Shown here in pieces: positions 26,008 through 33,450 of a stretch of DNA of 64,000 bases. Each line of letters starts with the position of its first letter. Within the stretch, counting starts at the first letter, position 1. The stretch comes from Ancylobacter koreensis (GTDB lineage Bacteria > Pseudomonadota > Alphaproteobacteria > Rhizobiales > Xanthobacteraceae): the NCBI RefSeq assembly GCF_023016525.1, contig NZ_JALKCG010000005.1, forward strand, positions 1 to 64,000, read 5' to 3'. Below the pieces are notes generated by a model. That model saw only the letters and a program-made list of their open reading frames with translations, did no database searches and had not been told where the DNA came from. Made by a program: the position numbers and the translations under genes.

Positions 26008-26785
26008 CGGTCGCCGGGCCGTCATCGTCGGCGGCAGCTACGGCATCGGCGAGGCGACGGCGGAGATCCTGCTGCGCGAGGGCGCGCAGGTGATCATCGC
26101 CTCGCGCAGCCGCGACAATCTGGAGGCCGCTGCCCGGCGTCTGGAAGCCGCGACCGGCCGCGCGCCGGACATCTTCGTAGCCGATGTGGTGGACGACCCC
26201 AACGCCGCCGAGGCGCTGGCGGCACAGGCCGCGACCCGCTGGGGCGCGCTCGACGTGCTGGTCAGCGCGGTGGGCGGCAGCGTGCGCGCCGACTTCGCCA
26301 CGCTCGCGGACGAGGACTGGCTCGCCAGCTACCGCTTCAACGTGCTCTCGACCGTGCGCACCGTGCGCGCGGGCACCGCGCTCCTGGCGAAGGGCGAAGC
26401 GCCTGCCGTCGTCACGCTGGGCGCCGCCGCCGCCAAGATGCCCTATGCGCATCAGGTCATGACCAATGTCCACAAGGCCGGCCTGCTCGGCCTCGTGAAG
26501 ACGCTGGCGCTGGAACTCGGCGAGCTCGGCATTCGCATCAACAGTGTCGGCCCCGGCCGCACCAAGACCGCGCTCTGGACCAACCGCGCCACCCGCATGG
26601 CGGCGGAGCGCGGCGTACCGGTGGAGGAGATCTACGCGGAATTCTCGCACGAGATTCCACTCAAGCGTTTCGCCGAGCCGCAGGAGATCGCCGTCATGGT
26701 CGCCTGGCTCGCCAGCCCCCTCGCCAGCTACATCACCGGCCAGGCCATCAATGTCGACGGCGGCATCGCGCGCGGCCTCGTTTAA
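25991..26785 (+). CDS. Short-chain dehydrogenase/reductase with atypical active site
   Basis: A 264-residue SDR fold. It has the NAD(P) loop GGSYGIG (14-20), Asn117 of FNVLS, Lys162 and the C-terminal ITGQAINVDGG. By alignment to YxxxK, however, the catalytic Tyr position is Thr158 (TNVHK) and the Ser position is Ala145 (LGAAAA). The standard Ser-Tyr-Lys relay is therefore missing although the cofactor fold is intact. ATG with AGGAG upstream, overlapping the previous gene. It may catalyse another chemistry or use substrate-assisted proton transfer; a non-catalytic role is possible. Confidence 0.85.
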   Translation: MDLGFDGRRAVIVGGSYGIGEATAEILLREGAQVIIASRSRDNLEAAARRLEAATGRAPDIFVADVVDDPNAAEALAAQAATRWGALDVLVSAVGGSVRADFATLADEDWLASYRFNVLSTVRTVRAGTALLAKGEAPAVVTLGAAAAKMPYAHQVMTNVHKAGLLGLVKTLALELGELGIRINSVGPGRTKTALWTNRATRMAAERGVPVEEIYAEFSHEIPLKRFAEPQEIAVMVAWLASPLASYITGQAINVDGGIARGLV

Positions 26786-26796
26786 AGGAGAACAGA

Positions 26797-28164
26797 ATGT
26801 CCCAAAAAGACGTCACCAAGCAGCTCGCCGCCTGGATCGTGAAGACCGGGCTCGACGACATCCCCGCTTCCGTCCGCGACGAGGGCGTGCGCACCTTCTT
26901 CAACTGGCTGGGCTGCGCCGTCGGCGGCGCGCGCCATGAGACGGTGGATTGCGCGCTGGCCGGCATCTCGCCCTTCGCCGGCAGGCCGCAGGCCACCGTG
27001 ATCGGGCGCGGCGAGCGCCTCGACGTGCCGAACGCGGCGCTGATCAACGGCATCTCCTCGCATGTGCTCGACTATGACGACACGCATCTGAAGACCATCA
27101 TCCACCCCGCCGGCCCGGTCGCCTCGGCGCTGCTGGCGACGGCGGAATACATGCCGGTCTCCGGCGCCGACTTCCTCAACGCGCTGATCGTCGGCGTCGA
27201 GGTCGAATGCCGTATCGGCAACAGCGTCTATCCCGAGCATTACGACCGCGGCTGGCACATCACCGGCACGACCGGCGTGTTCGGCGCCGCCGCCGCCGTC
27301 GGCCGCCTGCTCAAGCTCGACGAGACGCAGATGACCTGGGCGCTCGGCATCGCCGCGACGCAGGCCTCGGGCCTGCGCGAGATGTTCGGCACCATGTGCA
27401 AGAGCCTGCATCCCGGCGCCGCCGCCCGCAACGGCGCGCTCGCCGCCTTCCTCGCCAAGGCCGGCTTCGACAGCTCGCTGCAGGCCATCGAGGCGCCGCG
27501 CGGCTTCGCCAACGTGCTCTCCACCAAGCAGGACTACAACGAGATCCTTGGCGGTCTGGGCGAGACCTGGGAAGCCGGGCTCAATTCCTACAAGCCCTTC
27601 GCTTGCGGCATCGTCATCCACCCCACCATCGACGGCTGCCAGCAGCTTCGCGAGGAGCTGGGCGCCGAGGTCGGGAAGATCGCCGCCGTGCGCCTGCGCA
27701 CCCACCCCCTCGTGCTGGAGCTGACCGGCAAACGCACGCCGAAGACCGGGCTGGAGACCAAGTTCAGCGTCTTCCACGCCGCCGCCTGCGCCCTGCTGCG
27801 CGGCGACGGTTCGCCCACCGCCTTCACCGACGAGGCCGCCAACGCGCCCGAGATCATCGCCCTGCGCGACAAGGTGGATGCGACCTCGGACACCTCGATC
27901 CACGAGGCCTCCGTGGTGATCGAGGTCGAATTCGAGGACGGCCGCACGATCGAGAAGACCATCGAGCGCGCCATCGGCAGCCACGACAAGCCGCTGAGCA
28001 ACGCGCATCTGGAGCGCAAGTTCGCCCACCAGTCCGGCCTCGTGGTCGGCGACGAGGTGACGAAGCAGTTGATGGCGCTGGCCTGGCGCCTGCCGGAGCT
28101 GGCGGACGCCGGCGAGGTCGCCCGCGCCTCGGTGCCGGCGAACCTGCGCAACGCGGCGGAGTGA
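26797..28164 (+). CDS. MmgE/PrpD-family protein, copy 1
   Basis: A 455-residue member of the MmgE/PrpD family, which includes 2-methylcitrate dehydratase and epimerases or hydro-lyases acting on polycarboxylates. Family marks are FFNWLGCAVGGARHETVD, INGISSHVLDYDDTH (active-site DYDDTH), GVEVECRIGNSV and KPFACGIVIHPTIDGC. It begins 11 bases after the SDR with AAGGAGA upstream. A second family member occurs about 6.6 kb downstream beside tartrate dehydrogenase. The actual substrate is not evident. Confidence 0.9.
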   Translation: MSQKDVTKQLAAWIVKTGLDDIPASVRDEGVRTFFNWLGCAVGGARHETVDCALAGISPFAGRPQATVIGRGERLDVPNAALINGISSHVLDYDDTHLKTIIHPAGPVASALLATAEYMPVSGADFLNALIVGVEVECRIGNSVYPEHYDRGWHITGTTGVFGAAAAVGRLLKLDETQMTWALGIAATQASGLREMFGTMCKSLHPGAAARNGALAAFLAKAGFDSSLQAIEAPRGFANVLSTKQDYNEILGGLGETWEAGLNSYKPFACGIVIHPTIDGCQQLREELGAEVGKIAAVRLRTHPLVLELTGKRTPKTGLETKFSVFHAAACALLRGDGSPTAFTDEAANAPEIIALRDKVDATSDTSIHEASVVIEVEFEDGRTIEKTIERAIGSHDKPLSNAHLERKFAHQSGLVVGDEVTKQLMALAWRLPELADAGEVARASVPANLRNAAE

Positions 28165-28174
28165 GGGGAGCACC

Positions 28175-29269
28175 ATGACCCACGCCCCCCTGCGCATCGG
28201 CGTCCTCAACGGCGACGATATCGGCCACGAGATCGTGCCCGCCTCCCACGCCATCGCCGATGCGGCGGCGCGGGCGAGCGGCCTCGCCATCGACTGGCGG
28301 CCCATGCCGCTCGGCCGCAAGGCGCTGGACGAGCTCGGCCACACCATGCCGCCCGGCACGCTGGAGACGCTCGGCACGCTCGACGGCTTCATCCTCGGGC
28401 CGATCGGCCACATGGCCTATCCCAAGGTGCCGGAGGCGATCAATCCGCACCCGATCCTGCGCAAGAGCTTCGACCTGTTCGCCAATGTGCGTCCCACCCG
28501 CTCCTATCCAGGGCTGGGCTGCCTCTATGACGACATCGACCTTGTCATCGTGCGCGAGAACAATGAGGGCTTCCAGCCGGACCGCAACGTGGTTGCCGGC
28601 TCGGGCGAGTTCCGCCCGACGCACGACACCACCATCTCGGTGCGCGTCATCACCCGCGAGGGCAGCCGCAAGGTCGCCCGCGCGGCGCTGGAGATCGCCC
28701 GCGCGCGCAAGAAGCGGCTGACCGTCGTGCACAAGAACACGGTGTTCAAGCTCGGCTGCGGCATGTTCGTGGAGGAGTGCTACGAGGCGGGGAAGGAATT
28801 CCCCGACGTCGCCATCGAGGAGGTGATCGTCGACACCTTCGCGATGAAGCTGGTGCGCGAGCCCCAGCGCTTCGACGTCGTCGTCACCACCAACATGTTC
28901 GGCGACATTCTCACCGACGAGGCGGCGGGTCTGGTCGGCGGGCTCGGCATGGCGCCGGGCCTGTGCATCGGACGCGGCGAGATCGCCATGGCGCAGGCGA
29001 CGCACGGCTCGGCGCCCGACATCGCCGGCAAGGGCATCGCCAATCCCTATGCGATGATCGAATCCACCCGCATGCTCATCGAGTGGCTCGGCCGCCGCCG
29101 GAGCATCCCCGCCGCCGCGCGCGCCTCGGAACTGATGAAGGCCGGCATCGAGGCGGCGCTGGCCGATCCGGCCACCCGCACGCCGGACATTCTCGGCACC
29201 GGCACGCAGGGCGACATGGTGGAAGGCATTCTGGCGGCGATGCGCGAGCGCGCGCCGGTGGCGGCCTGA
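28175..29269 (+). CDS. Isocitrate/isopropylmalate dehydrogenase-family enzyme
   Basis: A 364-residue beta-decarboxylating dehydrogenase-type enzyme. It has RPTRSYPG near residue 107, VRENNEGF (126-133), catalytic-type Lys in HKNTVFK, metal Asp in NMFGDILTDE, and HGSAPDIAGKGIANP. At the catalytic tyrosine position (Tyr137 in the tartrate dehydrogenase encoded nearby) it has Gln134. Ordinary family substrates are 2-hydroxyacids with a 3-carboxylate. It follows the MmgE/PrpD gene by 10 bases with GGGGAG upstream. The substrate is unknown. Confidence 0.88.
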   Translation: MTHAPLRIGVLNGDDIGHEIVPASHAIADAAARASGLAIDWRPMPLGRKALDELGHTMPPGTLETLGTLDGFILGPIGHMAYPKVPEAINPHPILRKSFDLFANVRPTRSYPGLGCLYDDIDLVIVRENNEGFQPDRNVVAGSGEFRPTHDTTISVRVITREGSRKVARAALEIARARKKRLTVVHKNTVFKLGCGMFVEECYEAGKEFPDVAIEEVIVDTFAMKLVREPQRFDVVVTTNMFGDILTDEAAGLVGGLGMAPGLCIGRGEIAMAQATHGSAPDIAGKGIANPYAMIESTRMLIEWLGRRRSIPAAARASELMKAGIEAALADPATRTPDILGTGTQGDMVEGILAAMRERAPVAA

Positions 29270-29401
29270 ACGCCCGCGAGGGCGGAACTGCGAGGGGCGG
29301 CGGGCCTGGCGCCGGCGCCCCTCTGGTATTTCGAAGACAAAATGCCGCATCCATCCTTCTACCGGGCGCGACGCGCAGAAATTAAGAGCCTTTCGATTCC
29401 T

Positions 29402-29415
29402 GATTGTCTACAATC
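29402..29415. promoter_or_regulatory. Palindrome before GntR gene, likely autoregulatory operator
   Basis: GATTGT-CT-ACAATC has perfect 6-base arms around a 2-base spacer, ending 5 bases before the regulator's ATG. The TTGTNNACAA form is typical of FCD-type GntR operators. Confidence 0.65.
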
Positions 29416-29420
29416 GACGG

Positions 29421-30125
29421 ATGAGCATGGGCAGCGATTCAAACCATTTGGCCGACCTCTCCGTGGTGAAGAGCGTCTCGCTCACCAGCGCGCTCGAAAA
29501 GGAGCTGGAGCGGCTCATCCTCACGGGCGAGCTTGAGCCGGGCGAGCGGATCAACGAAATTCACCTCTCGAACCGCTTCGGCACCAGTCGCGGCCCGATC
29601 CGCGAGGCGACGCGCAGCCTGGAGGCCAAGGGCCTCGTCGAGGTGGTGCGCAATCGCGGCGTCTTCGTGCGCCGCCTGTCGGTGGAAGATGCCGTCGAAA
29701 TCTACGACGTGCGCGCCGCGCTGTTCGGCCAGGCCGGGCGCCTGCTGGCCGAGCGAATGACCGACGGGTTGCTCGGACAGCTCACCCGCATGGTCGACGA
29801 GATGGACGCCGTTGCCGAGCGCGGCAGCTTCGACGACTACTACCCGCTCAATCTCAGCTTCCACAATCTCATTGTCGGCTCGTGTGGCAACCGCACGTTG
29901 CAGGCGGAATATCACCGCTTCGTCAACAAGCTTCACCTGTTCCGCGCCCGCGCGCTGGTGCAGGGCGGCGGGCTCGCCGTGTCGAACCGCGAGCATCGCG
30001 CCATGCTGGAGGCGCTGGCCTCCGGCGACGGCGACCGGGCGCAGATGACGCATTGGCGCCACGTCGCCCTCGCCAAGCGCCGCCTCATCGCCGCCGTCGA
30101 CGGCGCGGCGTCCCGTATCGACTGA
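29421..30125 (+). CDS. GntR-family regulator with FCD domain, copy 1
   Basis: A 234-residue regulator. It has a GntR winged helix (residues about 20-85: LEPGERINEIHLSNRFGTSRGPIREATRS) and an all-helical FCD effector domain with the metal/ligand histidines of SFHNLIVG, NREHRAML and HWRHVALAK. Such proteins sense organic acids. It is last in the AbrB operon direction but has its own palindrome just before the ATG, suggesting autoregulation. A second ATG two codons later is an alternative start. It may control the nearby units together with the second GntR gene. Confidence 0.92.
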   Translation: MSMGSDSNHLADLSVVKSVSLTSALEKELERLILTGELEPGERINEIHLSNRFGTSRGPIREATRSLEAKGLVEVVRNRGVFVRRLSVEDAVEIYDVRAALFGQAGRLLAERMTDGLLGQLTRMVDEMDAVAERGSFDDYYPLNLSFHNLIVGSCGNRTLQAEYHRFVNKLHLFRARALVQGGGLAVSNREHRAMLEALASGDGDRAQMTHWRHVALAKRRLIAAVDGAASRID

Positions 30126-30158
30126 CTTTTCGTCACCGGCTGGAGCCGAGGCGAAGAC

Positions 30159-30188
30159 GTGGATCCCCGGGTCAAGCCCGGGGATGAC
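30159..30188. repeat. REP-like palindrome
   Basis: ATCCCCGGG-TCAAG-CCCGGGGAT inside GTGGATCC...GGGGATGACG. The same element recurs near 53398, so it is a dispersed intergenic repeat between convergent genes. Confidence 0.8.
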
Positions 30189-30233
30189 GTCGTTTCGTGG
30201 GTCAGCTTGAGCCCGAGCCAGACGGGTTGCCCC

Positions 30234-31265
30234 TCACGCCGCCGCGCGCGCCTCGTTCTTGCGCGAGGCCACCCGCGCGGCGAGGCGCACGGCGGACTGG
30301 AAGGCGCCGATATCGGCGATGCCCTTGCCCACGATGTCGAATGCGGTGCCGTGCGCGGGGGTCGTGAACACGATCTCCAGCCCCGCGGTGATGGTCACGC
30401 CCTTGTTGAAGCCCTTTAGCTTCGTCGCGATCTGCCCCTGGTCGTGATACATGGCCAGCACGCTGTCGAAGGCGCCGCTGAAGGCCTTGATATAGACCGT
30501 GTCCGAGGGGAACGGGCCGGTGCAGTCGATGCCTTCCTTCGCCATCGCCTCGACGGCCGGGCGGATGAAGTCGATCTCTTCCGTGCCGAACATCCCGCCC
30601 TCGCCGGCATGCGGGTTGAGCGCGGCAACCGCGATACGCGGCTTGTCGATGCCGGCCTTGCGCATGGTGTCGTCGGCGAGGCGCAGCGCCCGGCAGATGG
30701 AATCGAAGGTGACCTGATCGAGCGCGGTGCGCAGCGAGACATGCGAGGTCACGCGCGTCATCCACTGACCTTCCAGCACGTTCATCTCGCTGAACGGGCC
30801 CTTGTGGTCGAGCAGATGGGCGAACATCTTGTGCTCGTCCGGGAAGCGCCAGCCGCCGTTGAACATGGCCTGCTTGTTGAGCGGGGCAAAGCACACGCCC
30901 TCGACCTCGCCGGCCTTGGCGAAGTCGATGGCGCGGGCCAGCGTGTCGCCGGTCAGCCGGCCGGAATCAGGGTTGGCGACGCCGAGCTCGAAGGCGGCCG
31001 GGTCGATATTGCCGAGGTCGACCACCGGGATTTCCGGCGCGCTCCAGTCCACCGCCTTGGGCGAGGGATAAAGCTTGGTGTTCAGCGTCACGCCGGCATG
31101 GCGCGCGCCCATCTCCAGCACGCGGATATCGCCCACCACCACGAGGCGCGCCACGTCACGCAGGCTGCCTTCGGCCAGCAGGCGGGCGGTCTGCTCGGGG
31201 CCGATGCCGGTGCAGTCGCCGGGCACCAGGGCGAGGACCGGGAGGGAGGAGGAAGTGCGCGTCAT
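30234..31265 (-). CDS. pdxA2: PdxA-family 4-phospho-hydroxyacid dehydrogenase
   Basis: A 343-residue PdxA-family NAD-dependent oxidative decarboxylase. Metal histidines by family position are His175 (SHVSL), His219 (NPHAGEGGMFG) and His274 (YHDQGQ), and the KQAMFNGGW and TTPAHGTAFDI segments are present. PdxA makes pyridoxal precursors, while PdxA2 relatives act on 4-phospho-threonate or erythronate in catabolic operons. The position downstream of a GntR gene in an acid-catabolic region favours the catabolic kind. No DUF1537 kinase, its usual partner, is in the window. It is the second gene of a GntR-pdxA operon. Confidence 0.88.
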   Translation of the reverse strand: MTRTSSSLPVLALVPGDCTGIGPEQTARLLAEGSLRDVARLVVVGDIRVLEMGARHAGVTLNTKLYPSPKAVDWSAPEIPVVDLGNIDPAAFELGVANPDSGRLTGDTLARAIDFAKAGEVEGVCFAPLNKQAMFNGGWRFPDEHKMFAHLLDHKGPFSEMNVLEGQWMTRVTSHVSLRTALDQVTFDSICRALRLADDTMRKAGIDKPRIAVAALNPHAGEGGMFGTEEIDFIRPAVEAMAKEGIDCTGPFPSDTVYIKAFSGAFDSVLAMYHDQGQIATKLKGFNKGVTITAGLEIVFTTPAHGTAFDIVGKGIADIGAFQSAVRLAARVASRKNEARAAA

Positions 31266-31281
31266 GGAATCACCTGTCTGA

Positions 31282-32037
31282 CTATCTGTCGTTGGATGGC
31301 CGGTCTTTCGACCGGGTGTTGCGCGGATCGAGCGGACCGGGCCGCCCCTCCGTCGCGCTGTCGTCTTCGAGCGTGCGCAGGAAGCGCGCCTTGCCGGCGA
31401 GGATGTGCCGCTCCAGCAGCCGCGCCGCGCCGGTGCCGTCGCTCTGCCGCAGGGCGTCGAGAATGGCCTTGTGTTCGTCGTTCGAGGTGCGCATCGAGCC
31501 CGGCAGCACGAGGCCGCGCCGGCGGAAAAGGTGCAGCTCCGCCTCCAGCAGCGGGTAGAGCTCGATCAGCTTGGCGTTGTCGGAGGCGACCACCACGTGC
31601 CGATGGAACTCGTTGTTGAGCTGGTAGAAGGTGGCGATGTCCGGCGCCTCGATGGCCGCGTCCATGCGGGCGATCAGCTCTTCGAGGTCGCGCAGCTGCA
31701 CCGTGGTGACGATGGCGGCGGCCAACCGCCCGGCGGTGCCGAACAGGCCGGCGCGGATGTCGTAGAGGTCGAGCGCCTCCTTGGTGCTGACCTCGCGCAC
31801 GAAGAAGCCGCGGTTGAGCTCGCTGCGCAGCAGGCCGATCTGTTCGAGCGCCCGGCAGGCCTCGCGCACCGGGCCCCGGCTGATGCCGAGCCGCAGCGCC
31901 AGCGTGCTCTCATTGATGCGGGTGCCGCTGGTGAGTTCGCCCGTGCCGATCATGCGCTCGATCTCGCGCTGGATCACCGGCACGAAGGATGCGGTGCGCG
32001 GGGTGCGGACGGAATTGGCTGGCGAGCGGCGGAGCAT
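31282..32037 (-). CDS. GntR-family regulator with FCD domain, copy 2
   Basis: A 251-residue FCD-type GntR protein. The winged helix is at residues about 15-80 (REIERMIGTGELTSGTRINE, LGISRGPVREACRALEQ), and the FCD domain carries NEFHRHVVV, SNDEHKAIL and LLERHILAG histidines. It shares layout with the other GntR gene 1.2 kb away. It is transcribed with pdxA (16-base gap) and away from tartrate dehydrogenase. A weaker copy of the shared motif lies 29 bases upstream, so it is the better candidate for the regulator of the TGTTGACAGTTG sites. Confidence 0.92.
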   Translation of the reverse strand: MLRRSPANSVRTPRTASFVPVIQREIERMIGTGELTSGTRINESTLALRLGISRGPVREACRALEQIGLLRSELNRGFFVREVSTKEALDLYDIRAGLFGTAGRLAAAIVTTVQLRDLEELIARMDAAIEAPDIATFYQLNNEFHRHVVVASDNAKLIELYPLLEAELHLFRRRGLVLPGSMRTSNDEHKAILDALRQSDGTGAARLLERHILAGKARFLRTLEDDSATEGRPGPLDPRNTRSKDRPSNDR

Positions 32038-32065
32038 GCGGCAATCTGGCCCGTTGAATCGAAAA

Positions 32066-32079
32066 TTGTCAACACTGAT
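32066..32079 (-). promoter_or_regulatory. Weak copy of shared motif (E)
   Basis: The minus strand contains TGTTGACAATTTTC, matching the first eight bases of the shared motif, just upstream of the GntR/pdxA operon. It may be an operator or simply a -35-like element. Confidence 0.4.
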
Positions 32080-32255
32080 GACGATTATGACGACAACGAT
32101 GCCCTATTTGCCACGCGACATTCATTCCGTTGGGGCAACGCGTCTGCTGCGTTGCAACGAGATAAAATCCTCACAAATTCAGTAGGCATAACGACAGGGT
32201 GAGACTAAGTCGGAGCCGCCCGGGGAGGTTTTCAAAGCGCTGTTTTTCTGAAAAG

Positions 32256-32269
32256 TGTTGACAGTTGTC
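32256..32269 (+). promoter_or_regulatory. Shared operator/promoter motif, copy D
   Basis: TGTTGACAGTTGTC, 71 bases before the tartrate dehydrogenase start, with nearly the full TGACA-GT-TGTCA dyad. The rest of the 302-base divergent intergenic region is AT-rich but holds no gene. Confidence 0.62.
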
Positions 32270-32339
32270 GGTTCGTTGAACACTGTCCTCCCCGGCTTAA
32301 TGTGCCGGTGCCGGCTGCCAGCGATATTCAGGAGTTCCC

Positions 32340-33419
32340 ATGACGACTTATTCCATTGCGGTCATTCCCGGAGACGGGATCGGCAACGAGGTGGTGCCGG
32401 AGGCGCAGCGCGTTCTGGAGGCGGCCAGCCGCATTGGCGGCTTCTCCTTCGACTGGACCCATTACGACTGGAGCTGCGAGCGCTTCGCCAAGACCGGCGC
32501 CATGATGCCGGCCGACGGCCTTGCCCAGATCCGCGACAAGGACGCCATCTTCCTCGGCGCCGTCGGCTTTCCCGGCGTGCCGGACCACGTGTCGCTCTGG
32601 GGCCTGCTGATCCCGATCCGTCGCGGCTTCCACCAGTATGTGAACCTGCGCCCGGTGAAGCTGCTCGCCGGCGTCGAGAGCCCGCTCAAGGGCCGCGAGC
32701 CCGGCTCCATCGACTTCTATGTCGTGCGCGAGAACAACGAGGGCGAATATTCCTCCATCGGCGGCCGGCTCTATGACGGGCTCGACGACGAGCTGGTAAT
32801 GCAGCAGTCGATCTTCACCCGCCGCGGCTGCGACCGGGTGATGCGCTACGCCTTCGAGCTGGCCAAGGGCCGCAAGCAGCACGTCACCTCCGCCACCAAG
32901 TCGAACGGCATCAGCCACACCATGCCGTACTGGGACGAGCGCTTCGCGGCGATCTCCAAGGAGTATCCCGGCTTCACCACCGACCAGTACCATATCGACA
33001 TCCTGACCGCGCATTTCGTGCGCAACCCGGACTGGTTCGACGTCATCGTCGCCTCCAACCTGTTCGGCGACATCCTCTCCGATCTCGGCCCGGCAGTGGT
33101 CGGCTCCATCGGCATCGCGCCCGGCGGCAACATCAACCCGGAGAAGGACTATCCCTCCATGTTCGAGCCGGTGCACGGCTCGGCGCCGGACATCGCCGGC
33201 AAGGGCGTGGCCAATCCCATCGGCCAGATCTGGTCGGGCGCGATGATGCTGCGCCATCTGGGCGAAGAAGCCGCCGCCGGCGCCATCGAGAAGGCCATCG
33301 AGGACGTGCTCGCCCGCCGCGACAGCCTCACCCGCGACCTCGGCGGCACCGCCGGCACCCGCGAACTCACCGATGCCATCATCGGCGCCCTGCCCTCCTC
33401 CGCCGCGAACGCCGCCTGA
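32340..33419 (+). CDS. ttuC: Tartrate dehydrogenase / D-malate dehydrogenase-type enzyme
   Basis: A 359-residue enzyme of the tartrate dehydrogenase/decarboxylase (TtuC/DmlA) branch of beta-decarboxylating dehydrogenases. Visible are the ENNEGEYSSIGGR motif with catalytic Tyr137, Lys187 (SATKSNG), the metal loop NLFGDILSD, and HGSAPDIAGKGVANPIGQIW. It oxidises tartrate, D-malate or related 2-hydroxyacids with NAD. It starts the second promoter unit, followed 31 bases later by an MmgE/PrpD gene, and has an AGGAG site upstream. Confidence 0.92.
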   Translation: MTTYSIAVIPGDGIGNEVVPEAQRVLEAASRIGGFSFDWTHYDWSCERFAKTGAMMPADGLAQIRDKDAIFLGAVGFPGVPDHVSLWGLLIPIRRGFHQYVNLRPVKLLAGVESPLKGREPGSIDFYVVRENNEGEYSSIGGRLYDGLDDELVMQQSIFTRRGCDRVMRYAFELAKGRKQHVTSATKSNGISHTMPYWDERFAAISKEYPGFTTDQYHIDILTAHFVRNPDWFDVIVASNLFGDILSDLGPAVVGSIGIAPGGNINPEKDYPSMFEPVHGSAPDIAGKGVANPIGQIWSGAMMLRHLGEEAAAGAIEKAIEDVLARRDSLTRDLGGTAGTRELTDAIIGALPSSAANAA

Positions 33420-33450
33420 GCGCGTCGAACGACAGAACAGGAAACGCACC

